Positions 53,502 to 62,364 of a stretch of 64,000 nucleotides of DNA are shown one piece after another. Position numbers and translations under genes: made by a program. Below the pieces are notes generated by a model. The model saw nothing but the letters and a program-made list of their open reading frames with translations, was not told where the DNA came from and searched no databases. The first letter of the stretch is position 1; each line of letters opens with the position of its first letter. This stretch comes from an uncultured Porphyromonadaceae bacterium (GTDB taxonomy: Bacteria > Bacteroidota > Bacteroidia > Bacteroidales > Muribaculaceae): contig UQLL01000009.1 in NCBI GenBank assembly GCA_900541835.1, forward strand, positions 1 through 64,000, in the 5' to 3' direction.

Positions 53502-54710
53502 TTACTTCGTATACGCGTCCAAGAGCCGTTGGTAGTGCGCTTCCTCGTTGAAATCGCTGCGGGCGCGGGAGGCGATGGCGGAGCGGTCATAGATGTTAGT
53601 ATCGAAGTCGCGCAGCAACGCTGTCAACGCTTCCACGTCGCCGCTCGGATAGAGCCGCCCATTCGTCGGCGCAATCAGCTCCGGGATGCCGCCAATCTCG
53701 GCGCCTATCACCGGCGTGCCGGCGCACAACGACTCAATCACGCTCAGCGGATTATTCTCGAAGCACTCGCTGGAAATGGCCATGGCATCGGCTCCGTTGA
53801 GCAGTTCCACCACCTCTTGGGCACCCAGGCGCCCAAGAAACTCTATCTCCTCGTTGGCGGCGAAGCGCTCCTCCAGGCTCTCGCGCAGTGGGCCGTCGCC
53901 AGCCACCTTCATGCGCACACCCGCGTTATCGGCAGCCTCGAGCAGCGTCGGCACACCCTTCTCGGCCGAAAGCCGCCCGATATAGCAATAATACCCCTCG
54001 CCACGCTCGCGCACTGGCATGGATGCAAGCGCCGTCAGCTTTTCCTGGTCTATGAAGTTGCAGATAGTCGTAATCTTGGAGGTGGGGAATCCCTCCTTGC
54101 GCAGGTTATCGCCCATGAAGGCGCTGGGGGTGATGAAGACGTCGGTGAAGGCTGCAAGCCGCCTGGGGTTCCAGGCCCTGGCTTCCAGCCTGCCGATGAT
54201 GCTGGCGGCCAAGCTTCCCTTCATGCAGCGATGTCGGACAACGGCGCCTTTGTCGGTCAGGCACTCCTGGCAGATGGTGCCGTCGGCACGACGAAAGGAA
54301 GAGGCCGGACAAATCAGCTTGTAATCGTGGAGCGTCCACACCACGCGGATGCCACGCCGGTGCGCCAGCTCGCCTATCACCGGCGAGAGGTAGGAGTGCA
54401 CGTTGTGCAGGTGCACCACGTCGGGACGGAAGTCGTCGAGCACCTTTTTTGCCGCCCTCACCACGTCGCCGTGGCCGAGCGTGCGCCGAAGCGCCCTGAG
54501 CTTGTTGCCGATGCCGCCGCCGAAGCTGACCTGCGACGCATATCCTGCGCAGTCAGGCAGGTCAAAGTTGTCGGGATACTCCATGGCGAAGACGCGCACC
54601 TGATGCCCATGGCGCTCCAAAAGCCGCCTGGTGCCTATCGGAACTATTTCCGACCCTCCCCTGGGATAGAAGAACTTGCTCGCTATCAGTACTTTCATTA
54701 CTTTATTCAA
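53502..54710 (-). CDS. family 4 glycosyltransferase
   Basis: This 402-residue GT-B enzyme begins MKVLIASKFFYPRGGSEIV and contains HLHNVHSYLSPVI, a cysteine-bearing LICPASSFRRADGTICQEC segment, and the donor motif SSECFENNPLSVIESLCAG. It resembles capsule and LPS transferases. It lies 15 nt downstream of the GH13 amylase gene on the same strand, an uncommon partner. The in-frame ATG at 54698 is an alternative start and matches the family N-terminus as well. Confidence 0.87.
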   Translation of the reverse strand: MNKVMKVLIASKFFYPRGGSEIVPIGTRRLLERHGHQVRVFAMEYPDNFDLPDCAGYASQVSFGGGIGNKLRALRRTLGHGDVVRAAKKVLDDFRPDVVHLHNVHSYLSPVIGELAHRRGIRVVWTLHDYKLICPASSFRRADGTICQECLTDKGAVVRHRCMKGSLAASIIGRLEARAWNPRRLAAFTDVFITPSAFMGDNLRKEGFPTSKITTICNFIDQEKLTALASMPVRERGEGYYCYIGRLSAEKGVPTLLEAADNAGVRMKVAGDGPLRESLEERFAANEEIEFLGRLGAQEVVELLNGADAMAISSECFENNPLSVIESLCAGTPVIGAEIGGIPELIAPTNGRLYPSGDVEALTALLRDFDTNIYDRSAIASRARSDFNEEAHYQRLLDAYTK

Positions 54711-54725
54711 TTAGTGGTGCCCGGC

Positions 54726-56609
54726 TTACTTTACGGGTTCGAGGACGAAAGTCGCACGGGCGGGGAGACTCAGCGCCGAGCCGTCGGCAGGCTTAGGGAT
54801 GATGGTAGTGCCGGTCAGGATGTCGCGGTAAGTGGCGCCGGGGGCGAAGAGCTCGGCGTAGCGGGTCATGTCGAGGGACACAGACGAGTCTGTGCCGTTC
54901 AGGATCACCGTAGCGGTCTTGTCCGAGCCGGGGACATACCGCCGGTAGACGTACACGCCCTGGCTGGGAGCGAAGTGCTTCATCTTGCCCGTGTGCACGG
55001 CCTCGGACGTCTTGCGCCACTGCAGCAGGCGGCTGAGGAAGTCGTACGCCTCGCGCTGAAGCGGGGTGCGCCCCTCGGCAGTGAAGACGCTCACGGCATC
55101 GCCGGGGAAACCGCCGGGCATGTCCTGGCGGATATATCCGTCGCCACCCTGGCTGCGCGAGCCGTGCATCAGCAGCTCAGTGCCGTAGTAGACCTGCGGG
55201 ATGCCGGGCACGGTGAGCAGTATGATCTGCGCCTGCTTCCAGGTGTCGAGGTTCTTGGGAAGCTCGGGGAGCATGCGGTCGGCGTCGTGGTTATCGAGGA
55301 AGCGCAGCAGCCTGAGCGGGTCGGCATAGATGTGGTCGAGAGCGAAGTGGTTGTAGAGCTTGACCAGGCCAGTGCCCCACTCGTCGGTAGGCTCGTTGTA
55401 GGGGGCCAGGCCGATACTCTTGACCATGAGCGGGAAGTCCATGACCACGGGCAGGTTGGTGTCCTTGCCGCCCACCGGGTTCTTGGAGCCGCGCTGCCAG
55501 CCCTGCACCATGCCGGGCTCGGCAAACCAGCACTCCCCCACGATGGTGAAGTCGGGGTATTCGCGCTCCACGTCGGCCACCCAGCCGGCCATGGCGTCCT
55601 TGTCGGCATAGGGATAGGTGTCCATGCGTATGCCGTCGATACCGGCCTCCTCGATCCACCATATGGAGTTCTGGCTGAGGTAGCGCATCAGGTGCGGGTT
55701 GAGCTGGTTGAGGTCGGGCATCTCGCGCACGAACCAGCCATCGAGGGTCATCTTCCTGTCGTAGTCGGAGGCGTAGGGGTCGCTCAGGCTAACCAGCTTA
55801 TGGTTGGTCTGCACGTAATCGCCGCCGAAGTTGATCCAGTCCTTGGAAGGCATATCGAGGGCCCAGGGATGCTCCGAACCGCTGTGGTTGAAGATCATGT
55901 CCATGACCACCTTGATGCCTCGCGAATGGAGCGAGTCGATGAGCTCACGGTACTCGGCGTTGGTGCCGAAACGCGGGTCCACGCGGTAGTAGTCGGTGGT
56001 GGCGTAGCCGTGGTAGGAGCCGCCCGGCATGTCGTTCTCCAGCACCGGGTTCAGCCACACGGCCGTCACACCCAGCGAGTCGATGTAGTCGAGGTGTTGC
56101 TGTATGCCCTTGAGGTCGCCGCCGTGTCGGACGTTGGCATTCGAACGATCAGCGCCCACGGGAAAGCGCATGGTCTTCACCGAGTTGTTGGCGGGGTTGC
56201 CGTCGGCGAAGCGGTCGGGCATAATCATATAGAGGACGTCGGCGGAGGTGAAGCCCTGCGCGCCACCGTTGGGCGTGCGGGCCCGCAGCTCATACTCGCG
56301 GCTGACAGACCTCTTCCCCTCCGTCCATTTTATCTTTACCTTGCCCGGCTTGGCCTCAGGGCTGATGTCGAGGTATATGAACTGGTAGTTTGGGGAGCCG
56401 TCGAGGCGAGCGACGGAGTCGATGCGAACGCCCGGATAGTCCACCGTCGGCACGGCCGCCTTGATGTCCTTGCCGTATACCTGCAGCTGCACCTGAGAGT
56501 CCTTCATGCCTGTCCACCAGTGGGGCGGATCAATGCGGCTCACCTGCGGACCCGCTGCCAGCGCCGTCGCTGCCAGCATGGCCAATCCTATCAGTATCTT
56601 TACCTTCAT
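54726..56609 (-). CDS. GH13 alpha-amylase family enzyme (SusA/neopullulanase-like)
   Basis: This 627-residue protein has a signal peptide (about 1-19), an N-terminal cyclomaltodextrinase-like beta domain (about 20-115) and a GH13 barrel. The catalytic residues are visible: region I DMIFNHSG, nucleophile Asp330 in GIRMDTYPY, acid/base Glu359 in VGECWFAEP, and Asp442 in FLDNHDADR. A C-terminal beta domain follows. It would hydrolyse starch-like glucans in the periplasm, as SusA does, but no susC/susD genes are present here. A near-perfect promoter precedes it. It is followed by a GT4 gene in the same operon. Confidence 0.9.
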   Translation of the reverse strand: MKVKILIGLAMLAATALAAGPQVSRIDPPHWWTGMKDSQVQLQVYGKDIKAAVPTVDYPGVRIDSVARLDGSPNYQFIYLDISPEAKPGKVKIKWTEGKRSVSREYELRARTPNGGAQGFTSADVLYMIMPDRFADGNPANNSVKTMRFPVGADRSNANVRHGGDLKGIQQHLDYIDSLGVTAVWLNPVLENDMPGGSYHGYATTDYYRVDPRFGTNAEYRELIDSLHSRGIKVVMDMIFNHSGSEHPWALDMPSKDWINFGGDYVQTNHKLVSLSDPYASDYDRKMTLDGWFVREMPDLNQLNPHLMRYLSQNSIWWIEEAGIDGIRMDTYPYADKDAMAGWVADVEREYPDFTIVGECWFAEPGMVQGWQRGSKNPVGGKDTNLPVVMDFPLMVKSIGLAPYNEPTDEWGTGLVKLYNHFALDHIYADPLRLLRFLDNHDADRMLPELPKNLDTWKQAQIILLTVPGIPQVYYGTELLMHGSRSQGGDGYIRQDMPGGFPGDAVSVFTAEGRTPLQREAYDFLSRLLQWRKTSEAVHTGKMKHFAPSQGVYVYRRYVPGSDKTATVILNGTDSSVSLDMTRYAELFAPGATYRDILTGTTIIPKPADGSALSLPARATFVLEPVK

Positions 56610-56626
56610 GCTATACTTCTTTTCTG

Positions 56627-56658
56627 CAAATTTAACGAAAAATCCGCACATACGCAAA
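56627..56658 (-). promoter_or_regulatory. promoter of the amylase-GT4 operon
   Basis: On the minus strand TTTG (56658-56655), 20 nt, TAAATTTG (56634-56627). The leader is under 20 nt. Confidence 0.7.
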
Positions 56659-56768
56659 TCCCTTAGGTACGGTAACCCAAAGTGGGCGCGCCTATCACGA
56701 CACGCCCTCTCGGAATAATGATTGGCAATTTCTCCAGCTCTACCGTCGAGCTGAAGCCGACGCAAAGA

Positions 56769-57404
56769 TCACCTGAGACGGATAAGAGTAAGGCCGTCGC
56801 GCAAGGGGAGAATGACAGAATCTACGTCGGCGTCGGCGCTCACTATGGCGTTGAAGCGGCGCAAGGCCGTGGTCTGGCGGTCGCGGTCGTAGGCCGGGTC
56901 GGTGATGTGGCCGTCCCACAGGGTGTTGTCGGCAAGCAGAAGGCCGCCCGGACGCAGCAGGCGCTTGCACTCGGGGTAGAGCGCCGGATAGTCTCGCTTG
57001 TCGCTGTCAAGGAAGAGCATGTCGAAGCTGGCCGCAGGCATGGCCGGCAACAGCTCGGTGGCGTCGCCGATGACAAGCCGGATGCGGTCGGCGAAAGGGG
57101 ATGCGGCTATATGCTCACGGATAAAATCCTCCTTTTCATCGTCGATTTCCAGTGTCACCACCTCCGCGCCCTGCTCCAGGCCCTCGGCGATGCAGAGCGC
57201 CGAGTAACCTCCGAAAGTACCCAGCTCCAGCACCCGACGGGGCCGAGTGAGCAGGGTGAACATCTTCAGCAGGCGCCCCTGCAGGTGACCCGAATTCATG
57301 CGCGGATTCATCAGCCGCAGGTTCGCGTCGCGGTCGAGGCGCCGCAGCCACTCAGGCTCCGGCTCTATATGGCCGAGCACATAGTCAGTCAGCGCCTGGT
57401 CCAT
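56769..57404 (-). CDS. class I SAM-dependent O-methyltransferase (CCoAOMT-like family)
   Basis: This 211-residue protein has the SAM-binding sequence VLELGTFGGYSALCIAEGL near residue 57, acidic VTLEIDDEKEDF near 83, and FDMLFLDSDKRDY near 126. The last holds the metal-binding Asp typical of caffeoyl-CoA-type O-methyltransferases. The cellular substrate in bacteria is unknown. Its first 20 nt overlap the 3' end of aroQ, so the two are co-translated. It ends 160 bp before the amylase start. Confidence 0.88.
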   Translation of the reverse strand: MDQALTDYVLGHIEPEPEWLRRLDRDANLRLMNPRMNSGHLQGRLLKMFTLLTRPRRVLELGTFGGYSALCIAEGLEQGAEVVTLEIDDEKEDFIREHIAASPFADRIRLVIGDATELLPAMPAASFDMLFLDSDKRDYPALYPECKRLLRPGGLLLADNTLWDGHITDPAYDRDRQTTALRRFNAIVSADADVDSVILPLRDGLTLIRLR

Positions 57405-57846
57405 CTACAAGTGTGCTTAGATAGCTGACAGCCAACGTATATCCATCCAGTCCTAAACCGGCAATCACGCCTTTGGCCCGCGCCCCGGTGAGTGTCTTCT
57501 GCCGGAACTCCTCGCGGCCCGCGATATTGCTCAGGTGCACCTCCACCACCGGCAAACCGCACTCCATGGCATCGGCCACAGCATCTGCGAGCGCCAGCGA
57601 GTAATGGGCATACGCGCCAGGGTTTAATACTACACCGCACATATCGTCGTCGGCGATGGCCTTTTGCAGCGCGTCGATCAGCTCACCTTCGCTGTTGCTC
57701 TGCATATAGCTTATGAACGCCGCCCGGAACCGCCGCTGAAGCGCAGGAACAAAAGTGTCGAAACCCTCGTCGCCATACATCTCCGGCGACCTTTTGCCCG
57801 TCCGGTTCAGGTTCGGTCCGTTGAGTATCAGTATCTTCTTCTTCAT
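57385..57846 (-). CDS. aroQ: 3-dehydroquinate dehydratase, type II
   Basis: This 153-residue enzyme makes 3-dehydroshikimate in the shikimate pathway. ILILNGPNLNRTGKRSPEMYG carries the catalytic Tyr region and is cited by position (4-24). LNPGAYAHYSLALADA and VVEVHLSNIAGREEFR carry the substrate and His sites. Length is normal for type II enzymes. The usual NLNLLG is NLNRTG here. The ATG at 57846 is chosen, since upstream codons run into the -7 box TAAATTTG at 57872-57865. Confidence 0.94.
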   Translation of the reverse strand: MKKKILILNGPNLNRTGKRSPEMYGDEGFDTFVPALQRRFRAAFISYMQSNSEGELIDALQKAIADDDMCGVVLNPGAYAHYSLALADAVADAMECGLPVVEVHLSNIAGREEFRQKTLTGARAKGVIAGLGLDGYTLAVSYLSTLVDGPGAD

Positions 57847-57864
57847 CTTCTTGTTGTCGGAGCA

Positions 57865-57872
57865 CAAATTTA
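57865..57872 (-). promoter_or_regulatory. -7 box of aroQ
   Basis: TAAATTTG on the minus strand, 18 nt before the aroQ start. -33 is weak. Confidence 0.5.
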
Positions 57873-57881
57873 CGAATTTCT

Positions 57882-57913
57882 TTTGACTTTCCGGCGGGAA
57901 TTAGTTATCTTTG
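57882..57913 (+). promoter_or_regulatory. promoter of the M28-RsmI-MBL operon
   Basis: TTTG at 57882-57885, exactly 20 nt, TATCTTTG at 57906-57913. The leader before the ATG at 57929 is about 10 nt. It is arranged divergently with aroQ. Confidence 0.7.
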
Positions 57914-57928
57914 CACAAATCAAATGAA

Positions 57929-58903
57929 ATGAGAATCAAATCCATATATACTCTAATGTGTCTGCTGGTGGCCGTAGCCGCATGCTCGTCGGGGCAAAAA
58001 ACGTCGATGAAATCGGACGAAAACGTCGAATCCGGCACCAATTCGGAGGTAGTCTTCAACGCCGACTCGGCCTTCGCCTACGTCAAGGCACAGGTAGACT
58101 TCGGCCCGCGTGTGCCTAACACCGACGCGCACCGACGCGCCGGAGACTGGCTCGAGACGGAACTCAAGCGTCACGGCGCACAGGTGGTCGTACAGCCTAT
58201 GCAGCTCACAGCCTTCGATGGCACTGTCCTCAACGCCCGTAACATCATGGGGCAGTATAACCCGCAGACGCCCGACCGATTACTGCTTATGGCGCACTGG
58301 GACACACGTCCATGGGCCGACAACGACCCCAATCCTGCCAACCATAAAAAACCGCTCGACGGTGCCAACGACGGCGCCAGCGGCGTCGGCGTATTGCTCG
58401 AGGTGGCACGTGCCCTCGCCGCCAATAACCCAGGTCACGGAATCGACATCCTTTTCCTCGACGCCGAAGACTGGGGCTCCCATTCCGACGACAATTCATG
58501 GGCTCTCGGCGCCGAATATTTCGTCAACAACCCCATCGTGCCCAACTACCGTCCCGTGCAGGCAATCCTGGTGGACATGGTCGGCGGACGCGGCTCTCTC
58601 TTCTACCGCGAGGGACAGAGCCACTACAACGCTCCCGGCCTCACAGACGCCGTCTGGTCCACCGCCGCCTCATCCGGATTCTCAAACATCTTTGTCAACC
58701 AGCTCGGCGGAGCCGTCACCGACGACCACGTCAAATTCCTGCAAGCCGGCATCCCGGCCATCGACATAATAGCCTACGACCCTACCTCCGGCACCGGTTT
58801 CCCGCCAACCTGGCATACCACCAGGGACAATATGCAGAACATCGACCCGCAGGTGCTCGGAGCCGTCGGACAGGTCCTGCTTAACTATATTTACGCCAGA
58901 TAA
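57929..58903 (+). CDS. M28-family zinc peptidase / glutaminyl cyclase-like lipoprotein
   Basis: This 324-residue protein has a lipoprotein signal (LMCLLVAVAAC, Cys19). The zinc-binding residues are visible: His in LLMAHWDTRPWAD, Asp in LDGANDGASG, Glu in LFLDAEDWG, and His in TWHTTRDN. The layout is closest to animal-type glutaminyl cyclases and Bacteroidota homologues, which form pyroglutamate at protein N-termini. Bacteroidota T9SS and lipoprotein substrates often carry N-terminal Gln, so this role is plausible. The stop is directly followed by the next start. Confidence 0.85.
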   Translation: MRIKSIYTLMCLLVAVAACSSGQKTSMKSDENVESGTNSEVVFNADSAFAYVKAQVDFGPRVPNTDAHRRAGDWLETELKRHGAQVVVQPMQLTAFDGTVLNARNIMGQYNPQTPDRLLLMAHWDTRPWADNDPNPANHKKPLDGANDGASGVGVLLEVARALAANNPGHGIDILFLDAEDWGSHSDDNSWALGAEYFVNNPIVPNYRPVQAILVDMVGGRGSLFYREGQSHYNAPGLTDAVWSTAASSGFSNIFVNQLGGAVTDDHVKFLQAGIPAIDIIAYDPTSGTGFPPTWHTTRDNMQNIDPQVLGAVGQVLLNYIYAR

Positions 58904-59653
58904 ATGCCTGAAAAGGAATCGTCCAAGGAGCAAAAAACACCGATGAAAGCGGCGCTTTACATGCTACCCGTGGGTCTCAGCGACCGGGACCTACACGATG
59001 TGCTCCCGACCCGTAATTTCGACATCATCAACGCTCTGCGCGTCTTCATCGTCGAGAACATACGCACCGCCCGGCGCTTCCTTCGCGCCTGCAACCGCGA
59101 GTTCCCCATCGATGACTGCACCTTCTTCGAGCTCAACGGTCACACCGACCCCAGGGACGTCAACAACTACCTCGACGCTCTGCGCCACGGTCAACCCGTC
59201 GGAATGATGAGCGAGGCCGGTTGTCCCGGCGTGGCCGACCCCGGCGCCGACATCGTAGCCATAGCCCAGGCCGAAGAACTGACAGTAATCCCGCTTGTGG
59301 GCCCGTCGAGCATCCTCATGTCGCTGATGGCCAGCGGTTTCAACGGCCAGGGATTCGCCTTCCGCGGATACCTCCCCGTAAAACCCGACGACCGCGCCAA
59401 GGCAATCAAGGAACTCGAGGCCACCGCCGCCCGCCTCGGTCAAACGCAGATCTTCATCGAGACGCCCTACCGCAACGACGTCATGCTCCGTCAGCTCACA
59501 CAGATACTCCGTCCCGACACGCTGCTATGCGTCGCCCTTGACATCACCGCCCGGAACGAGAGCATCGTCACCAGGTCCGTCGCCGCCTGGAAGAAACACC
59601 TGCCCACGCTCGGCAAACGTCCCGCCATTTTCCTCATACACCGACCGAGATGA
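58904..59653 (+). CDS. SAM-dependent methyltransferase, RsmI-like (tetrapyrrole methylase fold)
   Basis: This 249-residue protein resembles RsmI, which methylates the 2'-O of C1402 in 16S rRNA. It is of the shorter Bacteroidota type, lacking the C-terminal helical extension of E. coli RsmI. Typical segments are MMSEAGCPGVADPGADIV near residue 103, VIPLVGPSSILMSLMASGFN near 125, and FIETPYRNDVML near 185. The ATG at 58904 touches the M28 stop (TAAATG). Met14 (58943) fits the family N-terminus better and may be the real start. Its last 4 nt overlap the next gene. Confidence 0.85.
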   Translation: MPEKESSKEQKTPMKAALYMLPVGLSDRDLHDVLPTRNFDIINALRVFIVENIRTARRFLRACNREFPIDDCTFFELNGHTDPRDVNNYLDALRHGQPVGMMSEAGCPGVADPGADIVAIAQAEELTVIPLVGPSSILMSLMASGFNGQGFAFRGYLPVKPDDRAKAIKELEATAARLGQTQIFIETPYRNDVMLRQLTQILRPDTLLCVALDITARNESIVTRSVAAWKKHLPTLGKRPAIFLIHRPR

Positions 59654-60651
59654 TACGCCGCAAGAACTCCTACCACCCGCATCCCACCCAGCGAGTCATC
59701 GACTTCGGCTTCGCCGACGACCAACCTGCGCAGGCACCCAAAGTACCCACCCCCAGGCCGTTGCCATACCCGCTTAAAGAGCATACAGAGGAACAAAAAC
59801 GCCCCATTTCATCGGGTATTTTCAAGTTCATGTCGCTGGGCAGCGGCTCGAGCGGCAACTGTTCCTACATCGGCAACGAGCGCGGCGGTATCTTGGTCGA
59901 CGCCGGCGTCAAGCCCGACTACGTCGAAGACCGGCTCCGCGCCTCCGGCATCTCCATGGCCGAGGTCAAGGGCATACTCCTCACCCACGACCACAGTGAC
60001 CACATACAGTACGTCTACCGACTGTTACGCGCCCATAAGCACCTGGTTCTCTTCTGCACCAACCGCGTCCTCAACGGCCTCCTCTCCCGCCACAACATCT
60101 CCAAGCGCATCCGCGACTACCACACCGCCATCTACAAGGAGATACCGTTCAAAATCCTCGACTTCGAGATCACGGCCTTCGAGGTGCCGCACGACGGCTC
60201 CGACAACATGGGCTTCAGCATAGTGCAGGGAGACCGCCACTTCGTGCTCGCCACCGACATGGGAGCCGTCAGCGCCCGCGCCTACCACTACATACAGCAG
60301 GCCCACTTCCTGGTAGTCGAGGCCAACTACGACCTGACGATGCTTCGCAACGGCCGTTACCCCGAATACCTCAAGGCGCGCATCCAGACCCAATACGGCC
60401 ACATGGACAACACTTCCACCGGCGCCCTCCTTTCGCGCGTGGCCGGCAACGGCCTGAAATACGTATGGCTCTGCCACCTCAGCCGCGACAACAACACCCC
60501 TGAGAAGGCCCTGTCCACCGTCCGCGCTACCCTGGAGCAGTCCGGCTTCAACGTCGGCACCGATGCAGAGACCCTGGCCGATCTCCGCGCCGACCTCATC
60601 CTCACCTTTCTCCCTCGCTTCGACGCCACACGCCTTTACGTCCTCCGCTAA
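59650..60651 (+). CDS. MBL-fold metallo-hydrolase (YycJ/WalJ-like)
   Basis: This 333-residue protein has a metallo-beta-lactamase fold. MSLGSGSSGNCSYIG begins the domain near residue 61, the metal site is LLTHDHSDHI near 113, and a later Asp/His site is VLATDMG near 190. SGSSGN and the domain length match YycJ-type exonuclease-like proteins. The N-terminal 60 residues are Pro-rich and poorly conserved; Met61 could be an alternative start, but the ATGA overlap with the upstream gene favours 59650. It is the last gene of the M28-RsmI-MBL operon. Confidence 0.86.
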   Translation: MIRRKNSYHPHPTQRVIDFGFADDQPAQAPKVPTPRPLPYPLKEHTEEQKRPISSGIFKFMSLGSGSSGNCSYIGNERGGILVDAGVKPDYVEDRLRASGISMAEVKGILLTHDHSDHIQYVYRLLRAHKHLVLFCTNRVLNGLLSRHNISKRIRDYHTAIYKEIPFKILDFEITAFEVPHDGSDNMGFSIVQGDRHFVLATDMGAVSARAYHYIQQAHFLVVEANYDLTMLRNGRYPEYLKARIQTQYGHMDNTSTGALLSRVAGNGLKYVWLCHLSRDNNTPEKALSTVRATLEQSGFNVGTDAETLADLRADLILTFLPRFDATRLYVLR

Positions 60652-60707
60652 CCCATCCAACTGAATGTAGAGCCCGAGTAACATATAGATGACCACTGCA
60701 ACAAAAA

Positions 60708-60835
60708 GAGGGTGTTGCAAAATCCGACGAATCGTAGGGATGCACCCTGGTGCATCCGCTCTACTTCATTGATGATCAGCGGCTGCACCGGGGTGCAGCC
60801 CTACAATCTGACCGAAATTTTGAATTTTGACACCC
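60708..60835 (+). mobile_element. 128-bp MITE/REPIN-like element, copy 2
   Basis: GAGGGTGT at 60708-60715 and ACACCC at 60830-60835 bound two inverted GTAGGG hairpins at 60734-60757 and 60781-60804. It is nearly identical to the reverse complement of 39840-39970. It fills the 194-bp gap between the convergent MBL and GH3 genes. Confidence 0.75.
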
Positions 60836-60845
60836 TTTTTGTCTT

Positions 60846-62360
60846 TCAAGAAAGGAGGGTGTCGGCGATGCGACGGTCGTTGCTCAGGCGCGGTATCTTG
60901 CGCTGGCCGCCGAGCTTGCCGGAACCGACAGTCGCGAGCCAGCGGTCAAAAGAGCCCGCAGGGAGGGTTATAATTTCAGGTGAGTCAAGGAAAATGTCGC
61001 CGACACGCTTGGCCTGATAGTCGGAATTGACCGACTGGAGCGCCATGTCGAGCTCATGGGCAAAATTCTCGATGAAATCGGGCTTTTTCGTCCATTCCAC
61101 GAGCCACTGGTGGCGTGCTTTGGCGCCGTTGTGCGAGAAGACGGGCGCGACGGTGTAGTTGGCCACGGCGGCGCCGGTGGCCAGGCAGGCGGCGGCTACG
61201 GCCCGCTCGGCGTTCCACTCCATAACCTCCTCGCCGAAGGCGTTGATGAAGCTCTTGGTGCGCCCGGCCACGCGGATTTTATGCGGTGAAACCGAGCATA
61301 TCTGCACGGTGTCGCCAGGCGAATAGCGCCACAGACCGTTGCAGGCGGAAATGATCAGCTCGTACGTCCGCCCCTCCTCCACCTCCCAGGGCGGCAGCGG
61401 CGCGGAGCCGTCGAGCGGAGCGAACTCGAAGAAAATGCCTGCATCGATAAGTAGCAGCATGGCCGGGTCGTCGAAGTCGTTCTGCACGGCGAAGAAGCCC
61501 TCGGAGGCGTTGTAGTTCTCCAGGTAGCGTATGTTGCCCGAAGGCATCAGGGAAGCGTACTCGGCGCGGTATGGCTCGAAGGATATGCCGCCGTGGAAGA
61601 AGACCTCCAGGTGCGGCCACACTTTCTTCAGGTCCTGTTCGCCGCGCAGCGCCATGACGCGCCGCAGCAGCGTGAGCATCCAGCTGGGAACGCCGGAGAT
61701 GTTGCTGACATCGGCGCCGGCGGCCTTGGCGGCCATCAGCGGCAGCTTCTCGGTCCAGTCGGGCATGAGGGCAGTTCGCTTATCGGGCACGCGGACGAGG
61801 TTGGCCAATGGATTGATACGGCTGATGAGGGTGGCGGATAGGTCGCCTACGCGAGTGCGCGGACTGAGTCCCGAAAGCTCATTGGCGAATGAGCCTCCGA
61901 GGATGAGGCCCTTTCCCTCGAACAGCCGGCTGTCGGGAACCATGCGCAGGTAGTGCGCCACGGCGTCGGTGCCTCCGGCATAGTGGTTGATGCGTAGCGA
62001 GTCGCGGGTGATGGGGATGTACTTGGACTTGCCGCCGCTGGTGCCCGAGGACTGCGCGAAGTCGCAGCATACGCCCGGCCAAAGCACATTCTTCTCCCCT
62101 TGCAACATACGGTCGACGAGCGGCCGGATCTGCTCGTACTCAACTCTCGGCACCCTGGCCGCGAACTCGCTGTAGAGGTCGGCATCAGCGGCCCCGGCGA
62201 TGTCGGCAAAACCATGTTCATGGCCATAGAGGGTGTTTCCGGCCCGCTTCAGCAGCCGGTGGAGCTGGCGCAGCTGGATGGCGCGGAGGTTCTCGCCCCA
62301 GCGGTCCGTGCGTTCAGAGCGCAGGCGGAAATAGCCACGCAACATGGATGTAATGCCCAT
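60846..62360 (-). CDS. GH3 auxin-responsive-promoter-family acyl-adenylating enzyme
   Basis: This 504-residue protein resembles plant-type GH3 acyl-acid amido synthetases found in many Bacteroidota. It shows the adenylate-forming motif SSGTSGGKSKYIP near residue 108, YNASEGFFAVQ near 288, and LWRYSPGDTVQI near 340, followed by RVAGRTKSFINAFGEEVME. Such enzymes join an acyl acid to an amino acid through an AMP intermediate; the bacterial substrate is unknown. The ATG lies 4 nt after a TATCTTTG box. The final residues DTLLS lie beside the REPIN copy. Confidence 0.88.
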   Translation of the reverse strand: MGITSMLRGYFRLRSERTDRWGENLRAIQLRQLHRLLKRAGNTLYGHEHGFADIAGAADADLYSEFAARVPRVEYEQIRPLVDRMLQGEKNVLWPGVCCDFAQSSGTSGGKSKYIPITRDSLRINHYAGGTDAVAHYLRMVPDSRLFEGKGLILGGSFANELSGLSPRTRVGDLSATLISRINPLANLVRVPDKRTALMPDWTEKLPLMAAKAAGADVSNISGVPSWMLTLLRRVMALRGEQDLKKVWPHLEVFFHGGISFEPYRAEYASLMPSGNIRYLENYNASEGFFAVQNDFDDPAMLLLIDAGIFFEFAPLDGSAPLPPWEVEEGRTYELIISACNGLWRYSPGDTVQICSVSPHKIRVAGRTKSFINAFGEEVMEWNAERAVAAACLATGAAVANYTVAPVFSHNGAKARHQWLVEWTKKPDFIENFAHELDMALQSVNSDYQAKRVGDIFLDSPEIITLPAGSFDRWLATVGSGKLGGQRKIPRLSNDRRIADTLLS

Positions 62361-62364
62361 AGTG

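Noticed and set aside
53529..56666. A 1045-codon open frame on the + strand opposite the GT4 and GH13 genes
   Set aside because: It is antisense to two genes with complete catalytic motifs. In G+C-rich coding DNA the complementary frame in register often lacks stops; its translation is Val/His/Gly-rich without domains.
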